Assembly: GCA_014529385.2 (NCBI GenBank)
Contig: CM043968.1
Coordinates: 3,808,501 to 3,872,500, forward strand
Length of the DNA: 64,000 nt
Reading direction: 5' to 3'
Origin: Adiantum capillus-veneris
Lineage: Eukaryota; Streptophyta; Polypodiopsida; Polypodiales; Pteridaceae
The notes below the pieces were generated by a model, which saw nothing but the letters and a program-made list of their open reading frames with translations, did no database searches and was not told where the DNA came from. Each line of letters begins with the position of its first letter. Position 1 is the stretch's first letter. Made by a program: the position numbers and the translations under genes. Shown one piece after another: positions 48,466 to 61,059 of this stretch.

Positions 48466-49043
48466 CATTGAAAGGCAAGCTTGCAATTTAGGGTTTAGCT
48501 TCCATGGTGACTTTGTGTGTGATTAGGGTTAAGCTTCCATGGTGACCTTGTGTGATTAGGGTTAAGCTTCCATGGAAACTTTTTCTCATTAAAGAGAGAA
48601 AGGTTTAGTTTCATTATGGTAATCAAGCTTAGGGTTTGCATGTCTCTTTACGATAGGAAGAATGTATGGTTATAACCTCTCTTCCAAGCTTTAATGGAAA
48701 GCTCTAGATTCCCATTTTATCTCCAAAGCAAGCTTTAATGGAAAGCTCGAAGACTCATAAATCATAGGACGACCTTCTAGCTCTCTAAATGGAAAGCTAG
48801 GCACCATAAGAAAAGAGTAGTTATCTAAGCTCGATAGAAGTAGTTCAATTTTTGGTATTGAAGAGTATTTCTAAAGTTGTCAATTTAAAGTTTGTTTGCA
48901 AATACGGGATGGGGGAGATAGGGGATAACTTCGTGGAATTGATCTCCGTGTTGTTTGAACCGAAAACTCTACAAGCTTCCATGGAGATGCCCCGTGGATG
49001 GCAAAGGATTGCAAAAACCTGAGAATCGTACAAAATGGGGATT

Positions 49044-50639
49044 GAACTTAAAAAGTTTGCATTTTTGAAGAGACATTAACCATCAAATGCCTATGGCAAA
49101 AACTTGATTGTATTTTCTAAATAAACTTGGCTGGTAGATAGTTAATGAAAGTAGGAATTAAGGTTGATAAATGAATGAACCTGGAAATTACCAACTAGGA
49201 GTTAAAAAGGAATCTCGAGAGGTGATAGGGATAGCCATTGCAAAACATAGATTTAACTAGGAGTTTTGAAGATTGTATGGAAATGACCGGAAACCAAGAT
49301 GGATCTTCTTGGGGTCAATTTGATTGAAAGGCCGGCCCATTGAGAGGATTCTCTTGGGGAACTTGACGGAGATTGGTCCTTTTCGGCTAGGGCAGCGTAA
49401 CCGGAAATTTTGTAATACCTAGGTCATTCATGTCCGAGGGATAAGGGATGAGTGGGTTTGTTTTATTTTTGCCCGGTCGGGTGAAGTACCCACGGTTTCT
49501 TATTGGAAAACGGCCATAATCCGGGTATGGCCTGATGCCAATAGTTGGATGAGAACGTCATACTCAGGGAGGATGATGTGAATTTAATTAAGAAAATTTG
49601 TTCAATTTGGTTGCTTAAAAAAGAACTGGAAAGGCTAGGAATATAGGGGCTATCCTGTGCATCTGTCACCAAATGGTGCTATACTTCTCAAAATAAAATG
49701 CTTAAGAAGGAATGATTAAATTACTTGATGAGCCTTTCCCAAACACTTAATTCTGGGAAATATTGTGAAGGTGCTGCCATTTTGATGGCTTGTAACCGAT
49801 TATCTTGGTCCTGAGTAAGGCAAGATGAATTGGTTGAAACTAAATGTGTTGCATGATTAGTTAGGAAACTAGTTACAAGCTAATTGTAGTAGATAAAGGT
49901 AAAGAAATGAATTAAAAGTTTCTAAATAAAGATCTGGTGGGAACAACCAGATGATTTTCCTGAACGAGGGTATGCAACAGATTTTATGTTGCGTGTTGTC
50001 TGATGATGTGTGATAGATTGTCTTCCTGATTTTGTAGTAGTTAAGAACTACCTCGGAAAGGGATTTTCATGAAATGGTTTGGTGGATGGGCAGATCCGGA
50101 CGGTCAGATGGCCGGATGTTGAATAAAATTTTTATGTTAAACGCTAGGACTATGCGTGATAAAAACGGGTAAGCGGTAACGAGCGAGACCAGGTAGGATT
50201 ACAAGATCCCTCTTCTTAGAGGAAAGCGATAACTGTCGTGCCTGCTTGTCAGGAAAAAGGGGTTATTGCCATGAACCAAGGGAGAACAAAAAAGCAAGAG
50301 CAAATCCTCAAGTTAAAGATCGAGAGAATCAAGACTAAGGACCTCAATTTCGGGTGTGGGTGACTGAAAGATGCCAAGGATGGATTAAATTATGATAAGC
50401 GGATAGAGTCGTCAAATTGATGGGATTTACCCCCTTGGGTTGGCATTCAAGATAGGACGGAGTCTTGTCTAGGTGTCGATCCCAAGTGGGAGGGATACCT
50501 GCAAATAGATCTATGTCATTCTCTGGAGCAGTCTAGAAGACTGAGGGAGGTGAGTAGGGTCGAGTTTGGGTATGGCCCTCACACTGTACATGTATAGTTC
50601 ATGTGGTATGCTCACTCTGAGTGTCCTTAACCATGATTT
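49044..50639. other. Spacer of the inverted repeat, first part; no gene
   Basis: Could be the remainder of the left LTR or unrelated sequence. No coding, no LTR end with target duplication found. Confidence 0.4.
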
Positions 50640-51720
50640 CCTCACTGAAGATTTCACAATTATCCCCCAAATCTATTGCATCCAGGCTGCATGCTTCCTT
50701 CCTTAGTTGGAATTTAGACCTCTGGACATCTGTCAATATATTGCTTCATTTGACTCACGTAGTTTCTCATAGTCTCTCCCTGAACATATAGATTTGTGCT
50801 ACCGTGTTGTGTTTAATTCTCATTTTTGAACAAGAAGTTACAAATCTCATAGCCAATGCCGATAGATTTTTGATGGATCCATGAGGTATGGTCTAAAACC
50901 AAGTTAATGCTTTACCTTCCAAAGTCATTCCAAATCTACTATTTTTTTGACCCATTTTTTAAAGTTAGCTGGTCTATTGTGTTTTGCACATGCTCTCCTT
51001 CCCGGTGTTTCTTCCGCTAAGCCTTCAAACCAATTGTTGGGTAGGTGTGACTCATGCGGACCTCTTTTTGTCCTAGTGACACACGTTGGGTTAATGGTGG
51101 TTTCCACATCTCTCCCTAAATTCGCATCATTGAGGTGGCGGCCTTGGGAATGCTTCCCCATTGGTTGACAATATTGCCAAATGCTTTCTTGTTTGGTCCC
51201 AAATTCTATTCTGTCTTACGTCTCATACCCATGATGATTTCTCGAATTGACTATCCCTAATATTTTGTCTATTCAACCTCCTTTGGAATCATCATAACAA
51301 AGTTATTGTTATAACAATCCTTGAAGAGATGGATGGGAAGGTCAGCTAGGGCTTTGTCCCTTATCTTAAAGATATACATGATTTTAAGTGTATCAGCTGC
51401 TACCCTGGTTTCAAAAGAGTTGTCCATGTTAAATCAGTAACATTATTGTCCATATGAAATCAGTAACATTATTGTCCTCCCAATGGTAAACTATACGTAT
51501 GCGCTTCAAAGGTTTAGCATCTATTTGATCGTATCTTTCCAATTATAACATTGGTGGTCCCTCCTTAGTGGTCATGTCTGAGATGAAAGTATCGGCTTCC
51601 AAACCCCATCCGTCCACAGTATCAGGATTTTGAAAAGTGAGATATTGTACTCCGTTTTGGTCCATATATGTTAGCGGGTCACCACGACGGACATCTATAG
51701 CATAGCTATCTGGAACTAAG
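50640..51720 (-). pseudogene. Gypsy gag remnant inside the inverted-repeat spacer
   Basis: Minus strand from 51720: YLTFQNPDTVDGWGLEADTF, then DQIDAKPLKRIRIVYHWE, and near 50960-50690 KKWVKKIVDLE and MRNYVSQMKQYID. These resemble the gag N-terminal and capsid parts of the same lineage as 36.9-35.1 kb. Small duplications occur (26 bp at 51431-51478). If the right arm is a 5' LTR, this would be its gag. Confidence 0.55.
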
Positions 51721-52565
51721 ATAATATGTCAATACTAAAGGAAGGCAACGGATGTCTGTAGCATAGCAATCTAGCACTAACATAATATGTCAATACCCTC
51801 AGGGAAGTGACTTCGATAGGGCACATAGACTCTTTGAGGTTTTCAATCCTCAAGAAGTGAACCTAACATGTAAACACATCAACTCAAGCAGCAAATCATC
51901 ACTCAATGATCAAATAATTTTCCTATGTCCTTTCTCACCGCTCTCAATTATCACGCCATTTCATTGACTAAACGGCTTGGATCATCATGCAACTTGAAGG
52001 GAAGCTTCACTAGGCCTAAAGGGACAAGTCTATCAAGTCTCTTGATTCCAGCAAGGTACATGGGTCATGATCCATCATGACCCAAGTCATAAAAAGTGCA
52101 ATGGAACAGCCTGAACAGGCCGCCCTAAGTCTAATAACACTCTCTTATGGTCAAAACATTAAAAAAACATTGATTTAAGCACTCAAATTTGATGATTAGG
52201 CGCGTAAATGCGTAGGTGCAAACCACAACAAAATTTGCAATGCTTACATTTAATTGAAAGAGCAAAGAAAGAGGAACACAATGCAAGTTTCAGAATTGAA
52301 ATCAAATTACCCAATTGTTAGTTATGATGATTACAAGTCAGAGCTAAGAAGCCGCTTGAGCATACGTATAACAAAGCTCTTTTCTCTTTAAAAGATAAGC
52401 CTTCTTTTCATATTAAAGTTATTGATTTTCATGCCTAGGGATTTCTAAATGACCAATAGTTAGCTTACATGGGCCTTTATAAATACCATGATATAATTAC
52501 AACTCATAGATAGATCTGCTACTCTCGAATAAGGATTTACACATAGTGTAGCTACACTAGCTGGA
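51721..52565. other. Spacer of the inverted repeat, last part
   Basis: A 61-bp tandem duplication (ATAATATGTCAATAC at 51721 and 51782) and no gene. No primer-binding site recognised between the right arm and gag. Confidence 0.45.
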
Positions 52566-53169
52566 AATCCCCGTTTTATACGATTCCCAGGTTTTTGCAA
52601 TCCTTTGTCATCCATGGGGCATCTCCATAGAAGCTTGTAGAGTTTTCGGTTCAAACAACACGAAGATCAATTCTGTGAAGTTATCCCCTATCTCTCCCAT
52701 CCCGTATTTGCAAATAAACTTGAAATTGACAACTTTAGAAATACTCTTCGATACCAAAAATTGAACTACTTCTATCGAACTCAGACAACTACTCTTTTCT
52801 TATGGTGCCTAGCTTTCCATTTAGGGAGCTAGAAGGTCGTCCTATGATTTATGAGTCTTCGAGCTTTCCATTAAAGCTCGCTTTGGAGATAAAATGGGGA
52901 TCTAGAGCTTTCCAGTAAAGCTTGGAAGAGAGGATTATAACCATACATTCTTCCTATCATAAAGAAACATGCAAACCTTAAGTTTGATTACCATAATGAG
53001 ACTAAACCTTTCTCTCTTTAATGAGACAAGGTCTCCATGGAAGCTTAACCCTAATCACACAAGGTCACCATGGAAGCTTAACCCTAATCACACACAAAGT
53101 CACCATGGAAGCTAAACCCTAAATTGTAAGCTTGTCTTTCAATGCTTTTCCTAAGTGCAAAGTGACCAT

Positions 53170-53790
53170 CAAAGCTTAGCTTAAGGATGCAAACCTACCT
53201 TTGAAGCTTAACTTAATGATGCATAGATACTCTTAGCACTTAACCATAATTGCGAGATTACCATTAAAACGTAAACCTAAAATACAAGGTAGTCACTAAA
53301 ACTTACACCTAAGTGTAAAGTTACCATTAAAGCTTAGCTTAAGGATGCAAATCTACCTTTGAAGCTTAACTTAATGATGCATAGATACTCCTAGCACTTA
53401 ATCCTAATTGTGAGATTGCCATTAAAGCTTAAACCTAAAATACAAGGTAGTCACTAAAGCTTACACCTAAGTGCAAAGTTACCATTAAAGCTTAGCTTAA
53501 GGATGCAAATCTACCTTTGAAGCTTAACTTTAATGATGCATAGATACTCTTAGCACTTAACCATAATTGCGAGGTTACAATTAAAACTTAAACCTAAATT
53601 ACAAGGTAGTCACTAAATCTTACACCTAAGTGTAAAATTATTATTAAAGCTTAACTTAAGAGTATAAATCTACTTTTGAAGCTTAACATAATGATGCATA
53701 ACTACCATTAATACGTAACCTTAATTCCAAAGTTACCATTAAAGCTTAAACCTAAAATGATGCACATAAACCTTCCTAGTATTTAAACAC
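53170..53790. repeat. 157-bp tandem array, right arm
   Basis: AGCTTAGCTTAAGGATGCAA recurs at about 157-bp spacing (near 53172, 53332 and 53490), the mirror of the left array. Confidence 0.85.
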
Positions 53791-54080
53791 AAGGTTTAGA
53801 TTAATTAATCCTACTAGAAGTGAAGATTACCTCCTCTAAACAAGAGCGAAGTGGGGTTGAAGTCCTTCTTGAAGAGATGTGAGGCTCAAGGAAGAAGGAA
53901 AGGGATTTATGATGAAGAGGAAGGAGAGAGGAGCTTCTTCAGAAAACCCTCAAGGGTTTGGCCTTCAAGAGAGTGAGAGAGCAAGAGCAAGGTTTAACAA
54001 AAACCTTGATTAATCTTGAGCATGGCAAGTATGCAAGTAGGTTACCAATATGTGCGTAAAATTACAAAGAAGAGGGGGTG

Positions 54081-54088
54081 CTTATATA
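54081..54088 (-). promoter_or_regulatory. TATA box of the right LTR-like arm
   Basis: Minus-strand CCTATATAAGCACC, counterpart of 47521, facing it across the inverted repeat. Confidence 0.55.
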
Positions 54089-54106
54089 GGAAATGGTGGG
54101 TAGAAT

Positions 54107-54375
54107 ACTCAATTCCTATTGGACCTTAATTCTCTTCTCAATTCCTATTGGACCCCAATTTATCTTCTCAATTCTTATTGGACCCCAATTTATTCTCAAT
54201 TCCTATTGAACCCCAATTTCTTCTCAATTCCTATTGGACCCCAATTCTCTTCTCAATTCTTATTGGACCAATTTCTTCTCAATTCCTATTAGACCCCAAT
54301 TCTCTTCTCAATTTCTATTGGACCCCAATTCTCTTCTCAATTCTTATTGGACCCCAATTTCTTCTGAATTCCTAT
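54107..54375. repeat. Minisatellite, 26-30 bp unit, about 9-10 copies
   Basis: CTCAATTCCTATTGGACCCC units, the reverse complement of the left-arm repeat but with roughly twice the copy number. Confidence 0.9.
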
Positions 54376-54385
54376 CTCTTAACTT

Positions 54386-54690
54386 TATCTTCCAATCAAG
54401 TTAGTCCCTTTTTCTGCCAGTTCTTGATCTAGATTAGTTCCTACGCGGGTTTTGACGAAGAAGTATAAAAATAATCTTAATCTTTTTGAAAAAATATAGG
54501 GATGATGTAATTTCTTATCCGGAATATCCTTGTCTTTTCATTCTGAAGTAAAGTCTCGTTGTCCGCATGACTTCTTTGTCGTTCTTGCTTTTTCTAAATT
54601 ATTTTCTAGGCTGAAAAAGGTTTTGAATGGTTCTAGGGTTTAGGGAGGGACCTTACATATAGGTAGGGCTAATTGTGGCAGCTCTGATAA
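54386..54690. other. No feature
   Basis: No similarity to the left-arm flank and no coding seen. Confidence 0.4.
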
Positions 54691-56147
54691 ATGCTATCAA
54701 ATGCAATGATGCTTAAATGCATGAATGATATGATGAGCAACAAAGGATGCCAATGCAAGGTCTGAGACAGGGTCCACCACAAGGGAAACCTCTGGGACAA
54801 CCCATACCATCAAAATGGTGGGCCATTGATGGAAAATGGACAAACTATGAAATAAATGAGTGCTATTACAAACCCAAATATGACAAAAATGTCCGTTATG
54901 TACCATTGAAACAACAGGAATAGCCAATGTATAGGTATCCAAGGTTGAGACAGAAATCACCTATGGCTATGGAGAGACCACAACTAGTACTAGGTTAGCA
55001 ACAAGATCTAACAAGAAATAATGCTATTCCAGTTAAGTACATGCTTCCTGAAGGGTAAGTGGATGAGCAAGCTCTAGTACCAATTACACCTTATAATGAA
55101 CCAAGTTCTCATCAACCGTGGGAGTAGAAGATGAGTGGGTACACTTAGTCAACTATTTCCATGGTAGAACAAGTTTATCAGGCACCTCCAGAGGTAGCAC
55201 TGGCTTACTTTATTCCAAATCAGGGATCCAAATCGCCCATGGTAAAACAAATTCCTAAGCATAGAACAAAAAAATAAAATAATTGTGGTTCAGGTAATCA
55301 TTGGAAAAATGATTGTCCAATACCAGATAAGAATGCTAGATGAGTCAAGGTTTATTGCATGCAATGCAGTAGAAAAGGTGGACATTTTTTTAATGACTAT
55401 CTTAGAAATCTTGATAACAAAGAGAAAAAAACTATAAATGTAGTACAAGTCATGCCAAGTAGCTCTTTAAATGGTGAACATACAATTTTCTTTGGGTATT
55501 TACTAGGGCACAAGCCAAGAAGAACAAGCAAAACAGTGCAAGTGAGTCAGATACAATCAAAAACCCTTGAGAGACTCCAAGAAAGAGAGACGTAGACGAT
55601 ATGATCTTAGAAGACAGAAAAAACAAAGGGAAAGTTGAGAAAATGGTTGAAGAAATAGCTTAGTCAATGTCATCAAAATTTAAAAAATCAAAACCAAGAT
55701 TGGGAGGATCCGTGTTGGTAGACAAAATATACGAACCAATCAATGTAGCCTTGGAAGTCTTTGAAGCAAGACTAAAAGTGGATCAAACACAGAAAACAAA
55801 ATGGCAAAACTACCCAACACCTGACATGGAAGCCACAAAGCTTGAAGCTTATAAGAACCTAGAGCAAATCATGCAGTCAATGCTAGAAGACAAACACCAA
55901 AATTGGAAATCATAGGAAAACCAACGGAAAAAGAAACAAAGCCAAAATCTATAGAAATGAAGGATGTTAAATAACCAAGGGAATCTTTAGTAAGAACTGA
56001 CAAATTTGAATTGATAGTTCCAGACAGTGAGGAAGGGCTAGATGGAATTCCCTTAGCTAAGGTATATTGGCAAAATCATTTGTTGAAACGAGTTAGGGAA
56101 ATGAATTATGGAAGTGTAACTTTGAAGTCGGCTCCAATTGACGAACT
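54691..56147 (+). pseudogene. Gypsy copy A: gag C-terminal part with two zinc knuckles
   Basis: Near 55280-55330 a knuckle-like CGSGNHWKNDCP is followed by CMQCSRKGGHFFNDY at about 55355-55400, then NLDNKEKKTINVVQVMPSSS. Later frames (55667-55915, 56011-56147) are hydrophilic gag-pol linker sequence. Stops break the reading at many points. Confidence 0.7.
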
Positions 56148-56940
56148 TTGGCTAGATCAATCACCCATGAAACTGGACAAACAATCTTTGTATGGAGATT
56201 GGGGATCGGAGCAATCAAGCCTATCAAAGGCTACAACACTTCAAACATTACCCTCATAGTTGGAAGAAAACAAAGAAAATCTATGGTCTGTAAAACCACA
56301 AAATTGAACAGATCAAATCAGACTTTGGATGTGGAGAATTTGCAGTCAATCATGTCGGCTCACATTCAATGTACCATCACATTGGGTGCGTTGTTGAAGA
56401 TAAGAGCACATCTACGGAGAGATATGCAAGGTACTCTAGAAAAAATGGGCATAACGAGATTAACCAAAGAAGACCTTGAAGAGTTTCATAAGGAAGAATC
56501 GTGGGCAAAAATTGTCAAATCCATACCTATGAACAAAGTAGGAGATTTTTGTGAAGAAAACGAAGGAAACACAACCCTTCCAGTACAATACAATGATGTA
56601 ACAACCATAGCTATTCTATACAGTGGAGTTGGTATTGCCATTGCAACAAGAGCAGTTTAGGAAGTTTGAAAAAGGCAAAAATTAGACAAACATGAATAAA
56701 ACTACAATTGGCGGATGGGTACATTGAATAAAACTACAATTGGCAGATGGGTACATTGAGAAACCCATGGGATTATTGGAAAACGTGATAGTTAGCTCTT
56801 CTGGAATTGACTACTAGCATACTTTTGCCATTGTAGTTTTTGGGGAAAAACTGAACTATAAAATCATTTTGGGACGACCTTTTATGAGACAAATACAATT
56901 GATCCAAGATTGGGAGAACAAGTTGGATCAATTACACGGG
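56148..56940 (+). pseudogene. Gypsy copy A: protease region
   Basis: An open 170-aa frame ends at VGDFCEENEGNTTLPVQYND and TIAILYSGVGIAIATRA. The active site, AILDGGAG in the 43.5-kb copy, has Tyr in place of the Asp. A 32-bp tandem duplication (ACTACAATTGGC at 56701 and 56733) then breaks the frame before FILGR/PFMRQ-type sequence near 56870-56900. Confidence 0.75.
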
Positions 56941-57063
56941 TAAACCTGAAAGACCATGCATAAAAGGATGTTTTGAGGACACCAATCTAGGATTTGGATT
57001 CAGAGACCTCAAGTAGAACTAAACTACCATTGTGATTGAACAAAGACACACCAATTTGGATGT

Positions 57064-57480
57064 GTGGAGCCTTTGAAGTTCTTTGATTCACATTTGTTGA
57101 CAAAAATCTTTAAGCAAGGAGATTTAGTATTGGTTCACTTGCTAAAGCAACACGTTCCTAAATTCAAGAAAAAAGCACATCGTCCTTTTGTAGTTGAAAG
57201 TGTTTCACCAAGTGGGGCAGCTAAACTGGCTACCTTGGATGGAGAAATAATGGAAAATTAGATTTGTGGATGCCGCTTAAGAAAGTACCATTTACCATTG
57301 ATGAATGATCCCTTGCAAAGAATGCACACAGCTAAGGAAAATAAGCTCAAAAAATAGCAGGTGATCGATGAAGCTTAAGAGGAGGTGCGCATCGAAATAT
57401 TGAAGCAAAAAGGCACAATGCGACCAATCCCTGAAGTTTTGCCAGTCAATATACCTCACATTCACCCTTAATGCTTTAAT
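57064..57480 (+). pseudogene. Gypsy copy A: integrase C-terminal end
   Basis: GDLVLVHLLKQHVPKFKKKA and SPSGAAKLATLDGEIM are typical of the integrase C-terminal segment. RT, RNase H and the integrase core, which should lie between protease and this point, are missing: an internal deletion of several kb. Confidence 0.75.
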
Positions 57481-58445
57481 CAGTCTTTAGCAAAAGATGA
57501 AGTGCATACCATTGAAGAATGGATAGACAGATAGCAAAACTTGGCATTCGAGGGGGCCCATAGATCAATAACCAAGCCATAATGTAGATGTTGTGCATCT
57601 TAGAAGTACATTAGTAGTAACAACCAATAGACTCATAGCATAAGTATACAGGCTGCAAGAACCCAATTTGATAGCTCTATGTAATTTGAAAAAACTTTAG
57701 GGCATGTATATACCAAACAACTTAGAAGAGGAATTCCAAAATTAGTAATTGAAATAACGTTTCCCAACCAAGACATTAATCAAATGAGCCAAGATTCTAC
57801 CTCAAAATATCAAAAAAGTCAGACTAGGGAAATTTTTTATTGACAACGTCAAGTTCTATTTGAAGAAAAACTAATCAATATGACTAGCAACTACCAAGTT
57901 CAAGCTATAGAATAAAGATATGTACGAGTCAAAGAGTAAACAAACAAAACCCTCTTTATGTAACAAAAATCACCAAGACCAAAACTAGCTAGAGTGTGCC
58001 AGAATCTTTTTTTAGTGTTGGTTGGTTCTGATTTTTGAAACATTCAAAATTTCTTAGAAGTTTTGATTCCAAAATTGCAGAAGATTTGAATTTGAGTTGC
58101 TAAAGTTGAATCTGAATTGCTGAAGTTGAATCGGATTGCTGCAATTGAATCAGATTCTTGGTTAATATAAATTCTATAGATTTTTTGAGACTGGCTTAGA
58201 ACACTATGTGCAACTGATCTTGTGCTCCTTTGTCAGCGTCTATCAGTGTTGTAGACCGAGTTTGATATTCCAGTCAATAGAGGCTTCAATTTCCTATTTT
58301 TTATTGAAGCCATAGAAAGCAGCAATGACAATAGCAACCTTTTGCATATCAAGAGGCTTGAGGGTACACACAATTTTTCCATATGGTAGAAATAGTGCTA
58401 CATTGTCTTGGAACGTGTGGTTGCCACATATGGCACTAGGTCATA
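57481..58445 (+). other. Probable 3' end of gypsy copy A, no gene
   Basis: A CGAGGGGGCCCATAG purine-rich stretch near 57550 may be a polypurine tract. No LTR could be defined. Confidence 0.35.
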
Positions 58446-58721
58446 TGGGTAAAAGCATGTTAATGTGACACGCTTTTTGTGCTAATTAGCATATCTTAAA
58501 AAAAATTGGCGACTCGGTAAAATTTTCACAAATAATATCAAAACTTGTCGGAGTTTTACATTTGAATTCCTTGTTTCAGGAGCTTTCTATTGATATATCA
58601 TACATCATAGATCCTAGAGATCTAGCTCGTGTTATTGTACTAGTTAGCATATGTCAAAATTGTGTTAACTAGCAATGTCTAGGACAACAAAAAGCATGTC
58701 ACATTAACATGCTTTCACCCA
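58446..58721. mobile_element. MITE, 276 bp, 35-bp terminal inverted repeats, TA flanks
   Basis: Both ends start TGGGTRAAAGCATG and the repeats match at 33 of 35 positions. TA at 58444-58445 and 58722-58723 flanks the element, as for Tc1/mariner-type MITEs. The interior is AT-rich and non-coding. Confidence 0.82.
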
Positions 58722-58999
58722 TATAGGGTACTTCCAAAACCCAAAGCTGAAGAAACATGGCCAAATGAATTATGGGAACCAATAAGGAACTCAAGGTAAG
58801 CGAGTGTGACTTACAAATCCACTCTTATCCTTGAAATTAACATGGAACATGAACATCTAGACTTAGACCTCAAGTCTCTCTATGGTCACATGGGATTTGT
58901 TGCCTTAAAATAAAGTAAACCTTGCACTTTAAGGACCTTACCCTCTTACACAAGTAACTCAACAATTGGAGTTTTGTTGTCATAATGGAAGGCCAACCC

Positions 59000-59590
59000 T
59001 AAAATGATAGATTCTAGTGGTTTACATGAACTAATGTCAAATCCAGTTTGGTGTACCATTACACTGGCTAAATTGTTGAAGATTAGACAATCTGCGTGGA
59101 CTGTAGTGGGAAGAAAACTTGGAAAAAATGGGCATAAATTTTCCTTCCAAAGCAATTTAATTTGAGGAAAAGGAAACAAAATCTTCTAAACCAAAGGCCA
59201 TCAATCATGTGCCAATAAACAAGCTGGGTGACTGTTGTGATGAAGAGGAGGGGAACACCACCTTATTGATAGAACACAAATATGTCAAAACAATGACTAG
59301 TTTGGAGAAAAGGAACACTGCCCTACTGATAGAATACAAGAATGTCAAAACAATGACTATTTTGGATGAATAGCCATAGCTACAAGGGAAATATGGGGCA
59401 AACCAACCTTAAGAAAGAGATGCATGAATTTGCAATTGTCAAACAGCTATGTGGAGCAACCCATGGGAATATTGGAGTAGGTGATAGTCACATCTTGTGG
59501 AATTAGATATGAATAAACATTTTCCATAGTGGACTTTGGCAAGGGAAAGATTTTTTATATTATTTTGTAAGACATTGTGGCAAAAACAAC
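59000..59590 (+). pseudogene. Gypsy copy B: protease region
   Basis: EEEGNTTLLIEHKYVKTMT is followed by a 60-bp in-frame duplication (GTCAAAACAATGACTA at 59285 and 59345), then IAIATREIWGKPTLRKR, QLSNSYVEQPMGILE and SIVDFGKGK. The Asp-Gly-Gly active site is interrupted by stops at about 59371. Confidence 0.7.
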
Positions 59591-60008
59591 AAAAAATGAG
59601 ACACTCAAGAAGATGCAGATGATGAATTGACAAAGTATACCTAAAATTGGAAACAAAGTCTTGGCATTAATTGACAAGCATATCTAAAACTAGAAACAAT
59701 GAAGGAAAGGCTCTATGATTTTCCCAATCAAAACCCAATAGGACAAGCATGTTACAAAACAAAATAAACAAAACACAAATAAAAATGTGACCCTTGACCA
59801 ATGCCAATAGAAAAAGCAAAACTTTGTACCTAATGCTTGTCGAAGTAATGGACTGTGTGAAAATCAAGATCACAAACAGATATGAAAGTTCCACGATGGG
59901 AGGAAGAGGACACCAAGAAAAAGAAAAACCAAACCAAAATTACCAAAGGAAAAATACTCCAAAATTACTGGGGTTGAGTGCAAGAAGAAATATCAAGAGT
60001 TGAAATAA

Positions 60009-60880
60009 ATGCTAAAAGAAGTGTGGACTACAAAAATGGAGAGTGAAGAAGATGTTGAGACAAATCATGTCAGTGTTCCATTACACTACAAGAAGTACAC
60101 AATTCAAGATAAATGGATTGTTATCCAGTACCCCATGCGAGAGATAAAAAAACAAAGAGCATTATACAATGGGCTAGAAAAAGCCAAGCAAATTGACCTC
60201 GCAAAACCAAGGAAGAAGAGCTTATGATTCCTATGCTTAAGGAGTGCAAAGATGTTTTTGCTTGGACCTACAAAGATCTTAAGGGAGTAGATCCTGACAT
60301 TTGCCAATATTCTATTCGTCTTAAGAGTGATGATAATCCAAGAAGACAATTTCCTTACACTTACAATGAAAAATTTGCACAAAAAATCAAAGAGTCCATA
60401 TCAATGCATCAACTTATGCTATTGGATGCATATTCGCTCCATTAGGGGAAGGAAACGTGGATTTTCCCATTTGCTATCCCAGTCGTTAGTTAAGCAGCAC
60501 AGAGAAAAACTATACCACCACCAAGAGAGAAGGATTGGGAATGATTTACACAAGAAATACTTTTCAACATTATTAACTAGGTAAATATTTCACATTTTTT
60601 TGTAGATCACAAGGCTCTCTTCTACTTGGTGAATAGATCTTGCAATACAGGATGTATTATTCGATGGTTTATTATTCTACTAGAGTTTGCCTTCACTGTC
60701 GTTATCAAAAAGTTTGTCACACATCAAAGAGATGACAATCTATCAAGGATGTTTCATAAAGAAGCCCCTAAATACGTAGATGAAGACTTTTACCTAACTC
60801 ATATCTATTCAACATTGAAATGGTGTCAAAATGGAGTGATTCCTCTTTTAGCTCAAAGCAAAAAAACTTTAGGCATATGA
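60009..60880 (+). pseudogene. Gypsy copy B: RT N-terminus fused to RNase H
   Basis: 60224-60445 has ECKDVFAWTYKDLKGVDPDI, the start of gypsy RT. After about 60500 the frames read KREGLGMIYT, then FFVDHKALFYLVNR and FVTHQRDDNLSRM, which belong to RNase H. The RT palm with its catalytic Asp pair is absent, so an internal deletion joined the two. Confidence 0.78.
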
Positions 60881-61059
60881 CCCAAAAAAGATTGAGAAAA
60901 GCGGATCTCTTCTTTCATTGTAGGACATCTCTATAAATAGGATACTGACCAAATCTTATGCTTATGCATTGAACAAGACAAAAAAAAAAACTATATGAAT
61001 CAATCACATATTCAAAGCATCAAATATTCACAATGGCTTTGAACAAACACACCAATTTT

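Larger units (their letters stand above)
47275..49043 (+). repeat. LTR-like left arm of a large inverted repeat
   Basis: Starts TGTTAACC after a purine tract. From about 47351 to 49043 it matches 52566-54385 in reverse complement, at roughly 93-95% in the inner 340 bp judged by eye. It contains a minisatellite, a TATA box, and a 157-bp tandem array. Read as a 3' LTR of the plus-strand gypsy sequence to its left. Confidence 0.75.
52566..54385 (-). repeat. LTR-like right arm of the large inverted repeat
   Basis: Reverse complement of 47351-49043 with a longer minisatellite. The outermost U3 present in the left arm (47275-47350) is not found here, so this end is truncated or diverged. Confidence 0.75.

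Noticed and set aside
48480-48560. Telomere-like TTTAGGGTTTAG and TTAGGG words
   Set aside because: Fewer than two consecutive plant telomere units; they belong to the diverged 157-bp array, not to an interstitial telomere tract.
47351-54375. Regularly spaced repeats as a CRISPR-like array
   Set aside because: Contiguous tandem units without unique spacers, in plant nuclear DNA.
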